Shown here: positions 17,345 to 25,091 of the stretch, piece by piece | How positions within the stretch are numbered: the first letter of the stretch is position 1 | Layout of the letters: each line of letters starts with the position of its first letter | From: Streptosporangiales bacterium | Lineage (GTDB): Bacteria > Actinomycetota > Actinomycetes > Streptosporangiales > WHST01 | Length of the DNA: 35,681 bases | Assembly: GCA_009379825.1 (NCBI GenBank) | Contig: WHTA01000060.1 | Coordinates: 1-35,681, forward strand | Direction of reading: 5' to 3' | Notes under the pieces: model-generated | Seen by the model: only the letters and a program-made list of their open reading frames with translations | Told to the model about the DNA's origin: nothing | Databases searched by the model: none | Position numbers and translations under genes: made by a program

Positions 17345-18048
17345 ATCGGCGGGTGCAACAACGTGGCCGGGCCACGCCGGAAGAGTGCAGCAGGACGACC
17401 CACCTGCCGGGCAGCACGCTCACCGGTAGGCACCAGGAACCCTTCCGTGCTCGAGATCTTCCGGTGGAAGTTGCGCGGATCGAGCTTGGTGTCCCAGACG
17501 ATCTCGTACACCTGCCGCAGGTCGGTCATGGTGAACTCGGGCGGGCAGAAGGCCGCTGCCAACGTCGTGTACTCGAGCTTGCTGCGCGCCCGCTCCACCG
17601 CGTCGGCGACGAGTCTCTTGTGGTCGAAGGCCACCGCGGCCTGCCGGCGCAGCACCTTCTGCACCGGCATCAAGGTGGCGTCGCGTGCATCACCGCCGGC
17701 CGCGGGCGACGGCAGGTTCGGCGAGAAGGCGAGATAGCAGACGGTGACCACGCGTCCCCGCGGGTCGCGGTCCGGCACACCGTAGGTGCCCAGCTGCTCG
17801 AGGTGGAGGTCCGCTGCGCCCAAGCCGGTCTCCTCAGCCAGCTCGCGTGCCGCCGCGGCGTCCAGGTCTTCCCTCGTGGACGCGAGGAACCCGCCGGGCA
17901 GCGCCAGCATGCCTTCGTGCGGCGGGATGCCGCGACGCACGAGCACGACCTGCAGTGCGTCGTCGTGCACAGTGAGCACGGCGAGATCGACGGTGACCGC
18001 GACCTCGGGGATCTTCCAGGTGGACCGTGCGGTCGGACGGGTCTTCAC
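17329..18048 (-). CDS. NUDIX/winged-helix regulator, NrtR-like
   Basis: A 239-aa protein with an N-terminal NUDIX domain (about residues 15-150) and a C-terminal winged helix (LEYTTLAAAFCPPEFTMTDL, VWDTKLDPRNFHRKI) as in NrtR. NrtR proteins bind ADP-ribose-like ligands and repress NAD-metabolism genes. The NUDIX box reads GFLASTRE...RELAEETGL: the REUxEExGU half is intact, but six rather than five residues separate the first Gly from Glu, so hydrolysis may be impaired, as in sensor-type members. Start is GTG with TATACT 7 nt upstream (leaderless). Divergent from the nucleosidase operon and probably its regulator. Confidence 0.87.
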   Translation of the reverse strand: MKTRPTARSTWKIPEVAVTVDLAVLTVHDDALQVVLVRRGIPPHEGMLALPGGFLASTREDLDAAAARELAEETGLGAADLHLEQLGTYGVPDRDPRGRVVTVCYLAFSPNLPSPAAGGDARDATLMPVQKVLRRQAAVAFDHKRLVADAVERARSKLEYTTLAAAFCPPEFTMTDLRQVYEIVWDTKLDPRNFHRKISSTEGFLVPTGERAARQVGRPAALFRRGPATLLHPPMLRSR

Positions 18049-18055
18049 GACGCTC

Positions 18056-18117
18056 AGTATAACCTCGCCAGCTTAATAATCGTCATATTGACGAAAACGT
18101 GTCGCCGCACCTAGCCT
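18056..18117. promoter_or_regulatory. Back-to-back promoters sharing one palindromic operator
   Basis: The palindrome TCGTCA TAT TGACGA lies at 18080-18094. Its right arm supplies the plus-strand -35 (TTGACG, 18088-18093), followed after 18 nt by -10 TAGCCT (18112-18117). Its left arm, read on the minus strand, is the -35 TGACGA (18080-18085), followed after 18 nt by -10 TATACT (18056-18061). A single dimer bound here would block both the NUDIX regulator gene and the nucleosidase operon. Confidence 0.7.
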
Positions 18118-18157
18118 TTGGTCGACCGTTGCGGGGAACGGAAAGCTAGGGGCACAT

Positions 18158-19054
18158 ATGATCGCCATCCTCACGGCACTCGAGACCGAGTACGCCGCCA
18201 TCCGGGCTCACTTGATCAGCACCAAGCGGCACGAACACGCGAAGGGAACCATCTTCGAGGTCGGCGTGCTCGCCGCCCGCCCAACCTGCCGAGTCGCACT
18301 CGCGGCAACCGGGATGACCAACCTCAACGCCGCCCTGCTCACCGAACGGGCGATCGCGGAGTTCAACCCGTCGACGACGATGTTCGTCGGCGTCGCGGGC
18401 GGTCGGCGCGACTGGCTCCAGCTCGGTGACGTCGTGGTGGCCACGCGGGTGTACAGCTACCACGGCGGCCGCAGCGAGGACACCCGGTTCCGTGTCCGTC
18501 CCCGCGCATGGGAGATCTCGCACCGCGCAGAACAGGTCGCGCGGTGGCTGTCCAGGTCATCCGACTGGTACCCGTCGGCCGCGGAAGCACCGGCACCCGT
18601 CGTGCACTTCGCGCCCATCGCGGCCGGCGACGTCGTACTCGACTCCCAGACCTCCGACGTCGCACAGCACCTCGACGATCACTACAACGACGCCATCGCC
18701 GTCGAGATGGAGAGCGCCGGCTTCGCCGCCGCCGGCCAGGTCAACGAACACGTCGTGTCAGTGACCATCCGCGGCATCAGCGACGGTGCAGGTGGCGCGA
18801 AGGAGCAGACCGACAACAAGGGCTGGCAACAGATCGCCGCACGCAACGCCGCAGCGTTCGCCGCCGCCGTAGCAGCCGAGCTAGGCGACGAAAGCGAGAC
18901 GGGAGCCGGTGAACCAGCCGCCGACCCGGCCACACCACCCACCCCACAGGTGCACAACACCAACATCGCCAAACACAACGCGACGGTGGGCTACCAACTC
19001 GGAATCAACCACGGCGAACTCCACAGCGGCACGGACCCCAGAGACCGGAGCTGA
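18158..19054 (+). CDS. Nucleosidase/phosphorylase-fold protein with C-terminal RHIM-like motif
   Basis: A 298-aa protein. Residues 1-242 are a PNP_UDP_1 domain of the MTA/SAH nucleosidase type. Catalytic positions are conserved: Glu11 in ALETEY, Met184-Glu185 in VEMESAG, Asp209 in RGISDGA. It should cleave an N-glycosidic bond of a purine nucleoside or nucleotide. A Pro/Ala-rich linker (243-265) leads to a terminal motif, residues 267-289, containing ATVGYQLGINHG. The next gene begins with nearly the same motif. PNP-fold enzymes serve as immune effectors (for example ATP nucleosidases in Detocs and CBASS), which fits this design. AGGGG lies 5 nt before the ATG. Substrate (ATP, AMP, NAD-derived or MTA) is undetermined. 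Confidence 0.88.
   Translation: MIAILTALETEYAAIRAHLISTKRHEHAKGTIFEVGVLAARPTCRVALAATGMTNLNAALLTERAIAEFNPSTTMFVGVAGGRRDWLQLGDVVVATRVYSYHGGRSEDTRFRVRPRAWEISHRAEQVARWLSRSSDWYPSAAEAPAPVVHFAPIAAGDVVLDSQTSDVAQHLDDHYNDAIAVEMESAGFAAAGQVNEHVVSVTIRGISDGAGGAKEQTDNKGWQQIAARNAAAFAAAVAAELGDESETGAGEPAADPATPPTPQVHNTNIAKHNATVGYQLGINHGELHSGTDPRDRS
18956..19024 (+). other. Amyloid-signalling-like motif, effector copy
   Basis: Encodes residues 267-289 of the nucleosidase, containing TNIAKHNATVGYQLGINHG. Compared with the copy in the next gene, 13 of 21 aligned residues are identical while several codons differ synonymously. The Q-[LI]-G core resembles the RHIM tetrad (IQIG, VQVG). Confidence 0.6.
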
Positions 19055-19056
19055 CC

Positions 19057-21153
19057 GTGCCGCCGCGGCAGGAGGACCCCACGCCGACGTCCCACACGAA
19101 CATCGCCGGCGACCACGCGACCGTCGGCGCACAGATCGGCATCAACAACGGCACCGTGGTCCACACGAGACACGTCTACATCGGCGGCCTCGGCGACAGT
19201 CCACAGGAGCGACTCCGACGCGCCATCGGTGCCCTGGAAACCGACCCGCCGAGGGCACAAGCCCAGCTCCGCGAACTGCTGGAGGCGGGGCAGTACTCCA
19301 CGCAGTTGGCGTACTACTACACCTTGTCGCTGTTGAGCGGTCTGCCACTGCACGATATAGGTCAGGTGCGCGCCGCACTGAAAGGCGTGCGCCCCACAGA
19401 CCAACAACCAACGGACGAGTGGTCGGCCGCGCTCCACGTCATCTGGCGGTACCTCGACTGCATATCGCAGGGAGCCGGGGAACGGTTCGATCGGAAGAAC
19501 CTCGATCGTGCGCAGCAGCAACTGGAAGGTCTGCACCGGGAGCGCCGATGGGAGATCGCTCAACACGTCGGTAACGTCATCGACGGCGCCGGTCAGGACA
19601 GGGCAGATGACATCATCGCCAACCAGGTTCCGGCGTGGCGGATGGCGAACGACCGCGCGGGCCGTGCATGGAAGTTCTTCGAAGACGTGCCCGCCAAGTC
19701 CAGACAGGAACACCAGGAGCGCACGACGATCAGGCTGGGCATCTGGGGCCGCATATTGGCCGGTGGGATCCCCCTACCGTTCGCTCTCGCGGCGCCGTTC
19801 TCGCCCCTCGGCAGCGGGCGCCTCGCTGTGGGGATACCGGCGCTCGTCATGTTCCTTGCCGGTGTCTTGGCGGCAGGTCGGTTCGGCGCGCAGCGAGCGA
19901 CCCAGCGAATGCGGCTGGAGCGCAGGGATAGCGAGCACGGCATCCCACTGAACGTACAACCGCCCGTATCACCGGGTCACTGGGTGAGGACCCGGTTCGT
20001 CGAGGACATACACCGTTGGGTCGACGAATGGTTCACCGCATCGCGACCGCACACCGAAGGCCAGTGGAGCGAGGACACCCGGGGCATCCGCGAGTACCTG
20101 AAGGGACGATTCGTGTCGCTCTACGGCAACGCACACGTGACGGCTGGTCAGGTGGACTGGCTGATCAGGTGGCACGCGAAGCGAGTGGCGCAGCGCTGGC
20201 GAACGGGCAAGCTCTTCGCGTATCGCGAGGAGTTGCGGCCGTCCCGCGACACCGCGACGTTCTACTACCTCAGCGTTGCCGTGGCGTTGATCGGTGTCGT
20301 GATGATGCTCGGCGCCGGTGGTGGGTTCGCCGCGACAGCCGTGCTGCTCGGGATCGGCCCACTCCAGGCCATGCAGGCGGTGACCGTCGTCATCGCCACC
20401 CGACGGTGCGACAGCGAGGCTCGGATCCTGAGCGCACAGCTGGCGAGAGAGGAGAAGGATGCCCACACCGAGTGGCAACAGCTTCTCCGGGACCAGCCGG
20501 ACGACACGGAGTTGGCACGGTGGCTCAACCTCGACAAGTCGTTCCTCTGGGCGAAGGCGTGTGAGCAATACGCGCTCAAGAGCCGGGACGTGCTCAGCTA
20601 CGCCGTGCTGACCGAAGGCCGTTCGGCGGCGGGACGCGCGCGGGAGGTACGTGGACCGTGGAGGTACAAGTCGTACCGCGTACTGGTCTTCCTGCTGACC
20701 AGGAGCGGGATGCGGGAGGCCGACTTCGAGCTCGACTTTGTCACCGGGAACGCGAGGTTCGTACGTCGGATGTCGTTCCGGTACGACGTGCTCGCTTCCG
20801 CCCGGGTCTCCGAGTACGGCGTGCGATACCGCGGCGACCGGCCCCGTACACAGCAGAACTTCGTGCACAGGAGCACCTTCCGGCTCTCGCTGCTCAGCGG
20901 CGAGGAGATCAAGGTCCGCACCCAGGGGTTCACCGACACGATGGACAGCCAGCTTGAGGACGAGCTCGAGCTACAGCAGACGGAACTCGTCGCCTCGGGC
21001 ATTTCCGCGGCCCTGCAACTCCTCGAGGCGGTCACCGCAGAAGGGCGGGACTGGATCTCCCAGCAGCAGCAGCGCAGGCGCATCGGCATCGCTCATTGGC
21101 GCCGGCAGCGCGTCGCCCCCACGGCCGGTGAGCCCGATGACCCGTTCGAATAG
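19057..21153 (+). CDS. Four-helix membrane protein with N-terminal RHIM-like motif
   Basis: A 698-aa protein of no family I recognise. Residues 13-36 hold the motif TNIAGDHATVGAQIGINNG. Residues 45-225 are alpha-helical and TPR-like in texture (ERLRRAIGALETDPPRAQAQLRELLE spans the first pair). Membrane helices are at about 228-248, 255-275, 402-420 and 423-447. The C-terminal 450-698 has a helical part, then a beta-rich part (about 535-625) that could be PH-like. The GTG start lies 2 nt after the nucleosidase stop, with GGAG 6 nt upstream, so synthesis is coupled. Five Ile codons are ATA, unusual in this GC-rich setting. Likely the membrane-bound sensor or scaffold partner of the nucleosidase. 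Confidence 0.85.
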   Translation: MPPRQEDPTPTSHTNIAGDHATVGAQIGINNGTVVHTRHVYIGGLGDSPQERLRRAIGALETDPPRAQAQLRELLEAGQYSTQLAYYYTLSLLSGLPLHDIGQVRAALKGVRPTDQQPTDEWSAALHVIWRYLDCISQGAGERFDRKNLDRAQQQLEGLHRERRWEIAQHVGNVIDGAGQDRADDIIANQVPAWRMANDRAGRAWKFFEDVPAKSRQEHQERTTIRLGIWGRILAGGIPLPFALAAPFSPLGSGRLAVGIPALVMFLAGVLAAGRFGAQRATQRMRLERRDSEHGIPLNVQPPVSPGHWVRTRFVEDIHRWVDEWFTASRPHTEGQWSEDTRGIREYLKGRFVSLYGNAHVTAGQVDWLIRWHAKRVAQRWRTGKLFAYREELRPSRDTATFYYLSVAVALIGVVMMLGAGGGFAATAVLLGIGPLQAMQAVTVVIATRRCDSEARILSAQLAREEKDAHTEWQQLLRDQPDDTELARWLNLDKSFLWAKACEQYALKSRDVLSYAVLTEGRSAAGRAREVRGPWRYKSYRVLVFLLTRSGMREADFELDFVTGNARFVRRMSFRYDVLASARVSEYGVRYRGDRPRTQQNFVHRSTFRLSLLSGEEIKVRTQGFTDTMDSQLEDELELQQTELVASGISAALQLLEAVTAEGRDWISQQQQRRRIGIAHWRRQRVAPTAGEPDDPFE
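19093..19164 (+). other. Amyloid-signalling-like motif, partner copy
   Basis: Encodes residues 13-36 of the membrane protein, containing TNIAGDHATVGAQIGINNG. Position at the extreme N-terminus mirrors the C-terminal copy in the preceding gene, as in effector/receptor pairs joined by BASS motifs. Confidence 0.6.
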
Positions 21154-21187
21154 CATCGCGGTCGCCCCACGGGAGCAACCGCCGTTA

Positions 21188-21204
21188 CCTAGCGGCTGCG
21201 CAAC
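21188..21204 (+). repeat. Right copy of the 17-bp direct repeat
   Basis: CCTAGCGGCTGCGCAAC, identical to 17328-17344 and in the same orientation, in the 50-bp gap between the membrane-protein gene and the lrp-like gene. Beyond the perfect 17 bp, CGGC and GG further right also align. No integrase gene lies between the copies. Confidence 0.7.
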
Positions 21205-21662
21205 TACGGCTGGGCTGGTAGGGGGCGTTCGTGGACTACGTGTTTCATGACGAGGGTGGAGGTCAGGCGCTGGACGCCGGGTAGGGCGGCGAGGACATTG
21301 TCCTCCAGCTCGGCGTAGGCGGCTAGGTCGGCGGTCACCACGCGCAGGAGGTAGTCGGGGTCGCCGAAGAGGCGCTGGGCCTGGACGACGTTGGGGATCG
21401 CGGCGAGGGCTTCTTCGAAGCCGAGCAGGGTGTCGCGGTCCTCTTGGCGCATGGTGACGAAGACCAGTGCCTCGAACGTCAGGCCGAGCGCGGCCGGGTC
21501 GACGGTCGCGCGGTAGCCGCGGATGGCGCCCGAGCTCTCCAGGTCGCGCAGCCGGCGATGGGTCGGGGACACGCTGAGGCCGATGCGCGACGCCAGCTCG
21601 GTGACGCTCTGCCGCCCGTCGTCCTGCAGCTCCGCAATGATCTGCCGGTCGATCGCGTCCAT
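21204..21662 (-). CDS. Lrp/AsnC family transcriptional regulator
   Basis: A 152-aa regulator. The N-terminal helix-turn-helix is LDxx-like (MDAIDRQIIAELQDDGRQSV, then LASRIGLSVSPTHRRLRDLE) and the C-terminal RAM/ligand domain runs from ALGLTFEALVFV to the end, including GDPDYLLRVV. These proteins form octamers that sense amino acids. The ATG at 21662 has GGAAAG about 10 nt upstream; a GTG six codons earlier is possible. It is divergent from a LysE-family exporter, the standard arrangement in which the Lrp protein controls amino-acid export. Confidence 0.93.
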   Translation of the reverse strand: MDAIDRQIIAELQDDGRQSVTELASRIGLSVSPTHRRLRDLESSGAIRGYRATVDPAALGLTFEALVFVTMRQEDRDTLLGFEEALAAIPNVVQAQRLFGDPDYLLRVVTADLAAYAELEDNVLAALPGVQRLTSTLVMKHVVHERPLPAQP

Positions 21663-21746
21663 GGCGCGATATCTTTCCACAACATGCCCCGTACGGGAGC
21701 GAGATCAGGGAACACATTCGGCGGAACCTGCCGTAACTTCCTGCCC

Positions 21747-22361
21747 ATGGACCCCGGCCTGCTGCTCGCGTTCTGGGCGACGGCGTTCCTGCTGATCGTC
21801 GTCCCCGGGCCGGACTGGGCGTTCACCCTCGCCTCCGGTGTACGCGACCGGGTCGTGCTCCCCGCGGTGGCCGGGCTGATGCTCGGCTACGCCGCGCTCA
21901 CCGTCGTCATCGCGGCCGGGGTCGGCGCCGTCGTCGCCCGCACGCCCCTGGTGCTGACGGTCCTCACCGTGGTCGGCGCGGCGTACCTGGTGTTCCTCGG
22001 CGCCTCGCTGCTCGCCCGGCCCGGCACCCTGCACACCGTGGACGGGCACACGGTGCCCGGCCGCCGGTGGCGGCGGACGCTGCGGGGCGTGGGGGTGAGC
22101 GCGCTGAACCCCAAGGGCCTGTTGATCTTCCTCGCCATGCTCCCGCAGTTCACCGACCCGGCCGGCAGCTGGCCGTTCCCGCTCCAGATCGGCGCGCTCG
22201 GGCTGGTCTTCGTCGGGACGTGCGGCGCGTTCTACACGGCGCTCGGCCTCGGCGCCCGCGCGGTACTCCGGACCAGCCCGACGGCGTCCCGGGTGGTCTC
22301 CAGGATCTCCGGCGCCGCGATGATCGCCATCGCCGTCGCCCTGCTCGCCGAGCTCGGCTGA
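21747..22361 (+). CDS. LysE family exporter
   Basis: A 204-aa membrane protein with six predicted helices. The first helix ends in the family motif VPGPDWAFTLASGVRDR, and the second half contains LNPKGLLIFLAMLPQF, typical of LysE/RhtB. It exports amino acids or related metabolites. The ATG at 21747 is the first of the conserved region; the longer upstream frame overlaps lrp and is not used. The 84-bp gap to lrp should hold the operator but shows no obvious long palindrome. Confidence 0.92.
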   Translation: MDPGLLLAFWATAFLLIVVPGPDWAFTLASGVRDRVVLPAVAGLMLGYAALTVVIAAGVGAVVARTPLVLTVLTVVGAAYLVFLGASLLARPGTLHTVDGHTVPGRRWRRTLRGVGVSALNPKGLLIFLAMLPQFTDPAGSWPFPLQIGALGLVFVGTCGAFYTALGLGARAVLRTSPTASRVVSRISGAAMIAIAVALLAELG

Positions 22362-22382
22362 CCCAGCCTTGGAGGGCTTCGT

Positions 22383-23336
22383 CTACCGCCCGGCCGGGTA
22401 GATCGCGCCTGTCAGCTGCCGTTTCACCCACAGCTGGGGGATCAGCGGGTTGTGGTCGGACGTCCTCGAGGTCCGCGCGTTGGCGACGAGGTTGTAGCTG
22501 CCGACGCGTAGTGCCTTCGACACGAAGACCATGTCGATGTGGCTGCCTCGCCCGTTGGCCCGGCACTCCTGCTTGCCGTGACCTGCCCGGCCGTTGTGCG
22601 AGTCGCAGTGGTTGCCGAAGCGATACTTCGGCAGGTAGCGGGTGTAGGTCAGCCCGGCGCCCTTGAACACCCGGTAGGCGCCCATCCGGCCGCGCGTTCG
22701 GTCGTTGCCGTTGATGTCGCCGGCCACGACGAACGGGAGGCCGTTGGCCACCCGACGCATCTTCCTGACCGTGCGTTCGGCGCCGGCGATCCTGAGGTGC
22801 TCGCGCTTGTCACCCGCGGCGAGGTGCAGGCTGGAGACGATTCGTTGTCCGGACCGGCGGTGCTGCAGCTTCATCCAGACCTGAGGACGGGTCACCGTCT
22901 TGCGGATCCGGACGTCGAAGCGTCCCGTGTCGAGGTGCTTCCAGGCCTTCGCGTTCCAGATGATCGCGGTGTCCGAGCGCCCCTTGACCCCGGATGCGTA
23001 GAAGTTCTTCGGCAGGTGCTTCATGATGCCGCGGCGCTCGTCGTGGCGGACCTCCTGCACCGCGATGATGTGCAGGTTCTTGTTCTTTATGAACGTCGCG
23101 ACGCGTTCCATCCGCGCGGCGTCGTCGCGGTCGTACTTGGCGTCCGGGTCGCCGGCCCACTTGTTGTTGAGGTGGCTGGTACGGACGTTGTAGGTGGCGA
23201 ACCGGACACCGGTAGCGCCAGGACTACTCATCCGCGCCCCGTCACCCGCCTGGGAGCCCGAGGCGGGTGCGGCGTTCGCGGTGCCGCCGGCGCCTACCGC
23301 CAACCCCACCGCCCCACCCAGCCGTCCTCGACGCAT
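22383..23336 (-). CDS. Secreted endonuclease/exonuclease/phosphatase-fold protein
   Basis: A 317-aa protein with a signal-like N-terminus (Arg, then an Ala/Gly-rich core ending TANAAPA). The EEP fold is evident from FATYNVRTSH, VQEVRHDER (metal-binding Glu), VVAGDINGND (Asp and Asn) and TSDHNPL (Asp-His). It probably hydrolyses phosphodiesters outside the cell, such as DNA or phospholipid head groups. It ends 21 bp from the convergent lysE gene. The 107 bp between its start and the symporter gene holds no feature I can name. Confidence 0.88.
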   Translation of the reverse strand: MRRGRLGGAVGLAVGAGGTANAAPASGSQAGDGARMSSPGATGVRFATYNVRTSHLNNKWAGDPDAKYDRDDAARMERVATFIKNKNLHIIAVQEVRHDERRGIMKHLPKNFYASGVKGRSDTAIIWNAKAWKHLDTGRFDVRIRKTVTRPQVWMKLQHRRSGQRIVSSLHLAAGDKREHLRIAGAERTVRKMRRVANGLPFVVAGDINGNDRTRGRMGAYRVFKGAGLTYTRYLPKYRFGNHCDSHNGRAGHGKQECRANGRGSHIDMVFVSKALRVGSYNLVANARTSRTSDHNPLIPQLWVKRQLTGAIYPAGR

Positions 23337-23443
23337 CCCCCGGGCCCTCCCGAATCCGTCCGCCGCTGACAGGCAACGTAACGACCGCCGAGGCCACCGT
23401 GGGGTGGTGAGGGGGAATCAATTCCACCGGCTCTCGCAGGCGG

Positions 23444-24922
23444 TCATACTCGTTCCTCCGGTTGCGATGGTGTCGTCGCAGGTTGTGGCCGCCGCAACCG
23501 GTCGAATGTGGCGGTCGCCACCGGGTCGGTCGGCGTCACCAGCGACACCACGACGACGATCACGACGGTACCGAGAAGGGTCGGCAGGACTGGGTCGAAC
23601 CAGTCCGGCGTGAGACCCATCGCGACGACAACGCGGCCGATCACTGCTGCTACCGCGCCGAAGATCAGCCCTCCCCACGCGCCGGCGCGGGTGGTTCTGC
23701 GCCAGTACAGGCTGAACAGGATCAGCACACCCCCCGACGCGCCAGCCACGGTGTAGGCGATCGTCATCATGTCGGTGATGTAGGTGGGACGCCACAGGCC
23801 GAACGGCAGCGCGGCGAGCCCGAGCAGCACGACCAGCAACTTGGTGCGCCGCAACAGTTGGCTGTCGGTCCACTCGCTGCGGATGGTCTTGCGCAGCAGG
23901 TCGTGCGTCCCCGACGACGCGGCGGTGAGCAGCCAGGTGTCCGCCGAGGAAAGAATGGCACCGAGGATGGCGGCCAGCAGGATGCCCGCGATGATCGCCG
24001 GCGTCTGCTCGAGCACGAACCGCACCCACACGGTCTCGGTGTCGGCGACGTTCGGGTAGAGCGCACGGGTCGCTGCCCCGGCGAGGCCGATGAGTGCCCA
24101 GAACGGCAGGTACACGGCGGAGACCGCGATGCCGGTCTTGATGACGTCCCGTTCGCTGCGCGCGGCGTAGAACCGCGTCAAGAAGCCCGGGTGGCCCAGG
24201 TAGCCGAGGAACCACACGAAGAACAGTGCCATCACGTTTACTACGCTCAGCGCCCCACCGGTGATGCCGAAGAAGCCGGGCTGCTCCGCCTCGACCGTCG
24301 CGGTGATCTCACCCCAACCGCCGGCGGCGCTGATGGTGAGCGGCACCACGACGGCGACAGCGAGCAGGAACGCCGCTGCCTGCACGAAGTCGGTGTAGAG
24401 CACGGCCTTCTGGCCGCCGAAGAACGTGTAGAGGATCACCACGACCGTGATCACGACCACGGAGGTGCCGTAACTCCAGCCCCACAGCGAGCCGAACAGC
24501 AGCCCGCCCTGCACCAGTACGGTCGCTAGCAGGAACACCATCCACAGCACGGTGATAGCGGAGAACACCACGCGCAGTCCCGGCGAGTTGAACCGGTCGG
24601 CAAGGTATTCGGGGATGGTGAACCGGCCGTGCCTGCGCAGCCGTGGACCGACGGCGAAGCAGATCACCAACCACGAGAACGCCACGCCGAGCGGGATCCA
24701 GTGCACCGAGAACCCGGTGCGGTAGTACGAGCTGATCAGGCCGAAGAACGTAGCCCCGGACACCGTCGAGGCAATCAGCGAGCCGGAGATCAACCACCAT
24801 GGTGCAGACCGACCCGCGACGAAGAAATCGGCCGACTCGCGGGTCTTTCTGTAACCGTGCCAGGCCGAGAACCCGATTACTAGCGCGAATACGACTATGC
24901 AACCAGTTATAACCGCGTTCAT
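23444..24922 (-). CDS. Sodium:solute symporter (SSS family)
   Basis: A 492-aa integral membrane transporter with about 13 helices. Family landmarks are SADFFVAGRSAPWWLISGSLIAS near the start, FTIPEYLADRFNSPGLR, and ILGAILSSADTWLLTAASSG near helix 8, the region that forms the sodium site. It imports an organic solute with sodium; in this locus the solute is probably the substrate of the hydantoinase-type operon. Its ATG overlaps the stop of a 39-aa membrane peptide gene by 4 nt. Confidence 0.93.
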   Translation of the reverse strand: MNAVITGCIVVFALVIGFSAWHGYRKTRESADFFVAGRSAPWWLISGSLIASTVSGATFFGLISSYYRTGFSVHWIPLGVAFSWLVICFAVGPRLRRHGRFTIPEYLADRFNSPGLRVVFSAITVLWMVFLLATVLVQGGLLFGSLWGWSYGTSVVVITVVVILYTFFGGQKAVLYTDFVQAAAFLLAVAVVVPLTISAAGGWGEITATVEAEQPGFFGITGGALSVVNVMALFFVWFLGYLGHPGFLTRFYAARSERDVIKTGIAVSAVYLPFWALIGLAGAATRALYPNVADTETVWVRFVLEQTPAIIAGILLAAILGAILSSADTWLLTAASSGTHDLLRKTIRSEWTDSQLLRRTKLLVVLLGLAALPFGLWRPTYITDMMTIAYTVAGASGGVLILFSLYWRRTTRAGAWGGLIFGAVAAVIGRVVVAMGLTPDWFDPVLPTLLGTVVIVVVVSLVTPTDPVATATFDRLRRPQPATTPSQPEERV

Positions 24923-25038
24923 CCCTGGTCACCCTTTCCTCGCCTGCTGCGCAACATGCGTACCCCAATGGTGAACGCTAGAAGCATCTGCAATATCCCG
25001 AGCACAAGAAGCGGGACACTCTCCGCTAGCCAGTCCAT
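24919..25038 (-). CDS. 39-aa single-helix membrane peptide, symporter partner
   Basis: A short gene starting MDWLAESVPLLVLG and ending in a basic, polar tail (RSRRGKGDQG). Residues 7-27 form one hydrophobic helix. It has a good ribosome site (AGGAG, 5-8 nt before ATG) and its stop overlaps the symporter ATG as ATGA, so the two are translationally coupled. Some sodium symporters (for example PanF with YhdT-like partners) have a small companion membrane subunit; this one does not clearly match a named family. Probably an accessory or assembly subunit. Confidence 0.75.
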   Translation of the reverse strand: MDWLAESVPLLVLGILQMLLAFTIGVRMLRSRRGKGDQG

Positions 25039-25041
25039 ACT

Positions 25042-25063
25042 GGTCTCCTAAGGGGGAGAGACC
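25042..25063 (-). promoter_or_regulatory. Hairpin over the ribosome site of the small membrane gene
   Basis: GGTCTC and GAGACC form a perfect 6-bp stem around a 10-nt loop in the 53-bp gap after iclR1. On the mRNA the 3' arm includes the GGAGA of the ribosome site for the 39-aa peptide. It could limit translation of the symporter pair. Confidence 0.4.
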
Positions 25064-25091
25064 TGGTGATGCGATCGCCCGAGCTAGGAGC

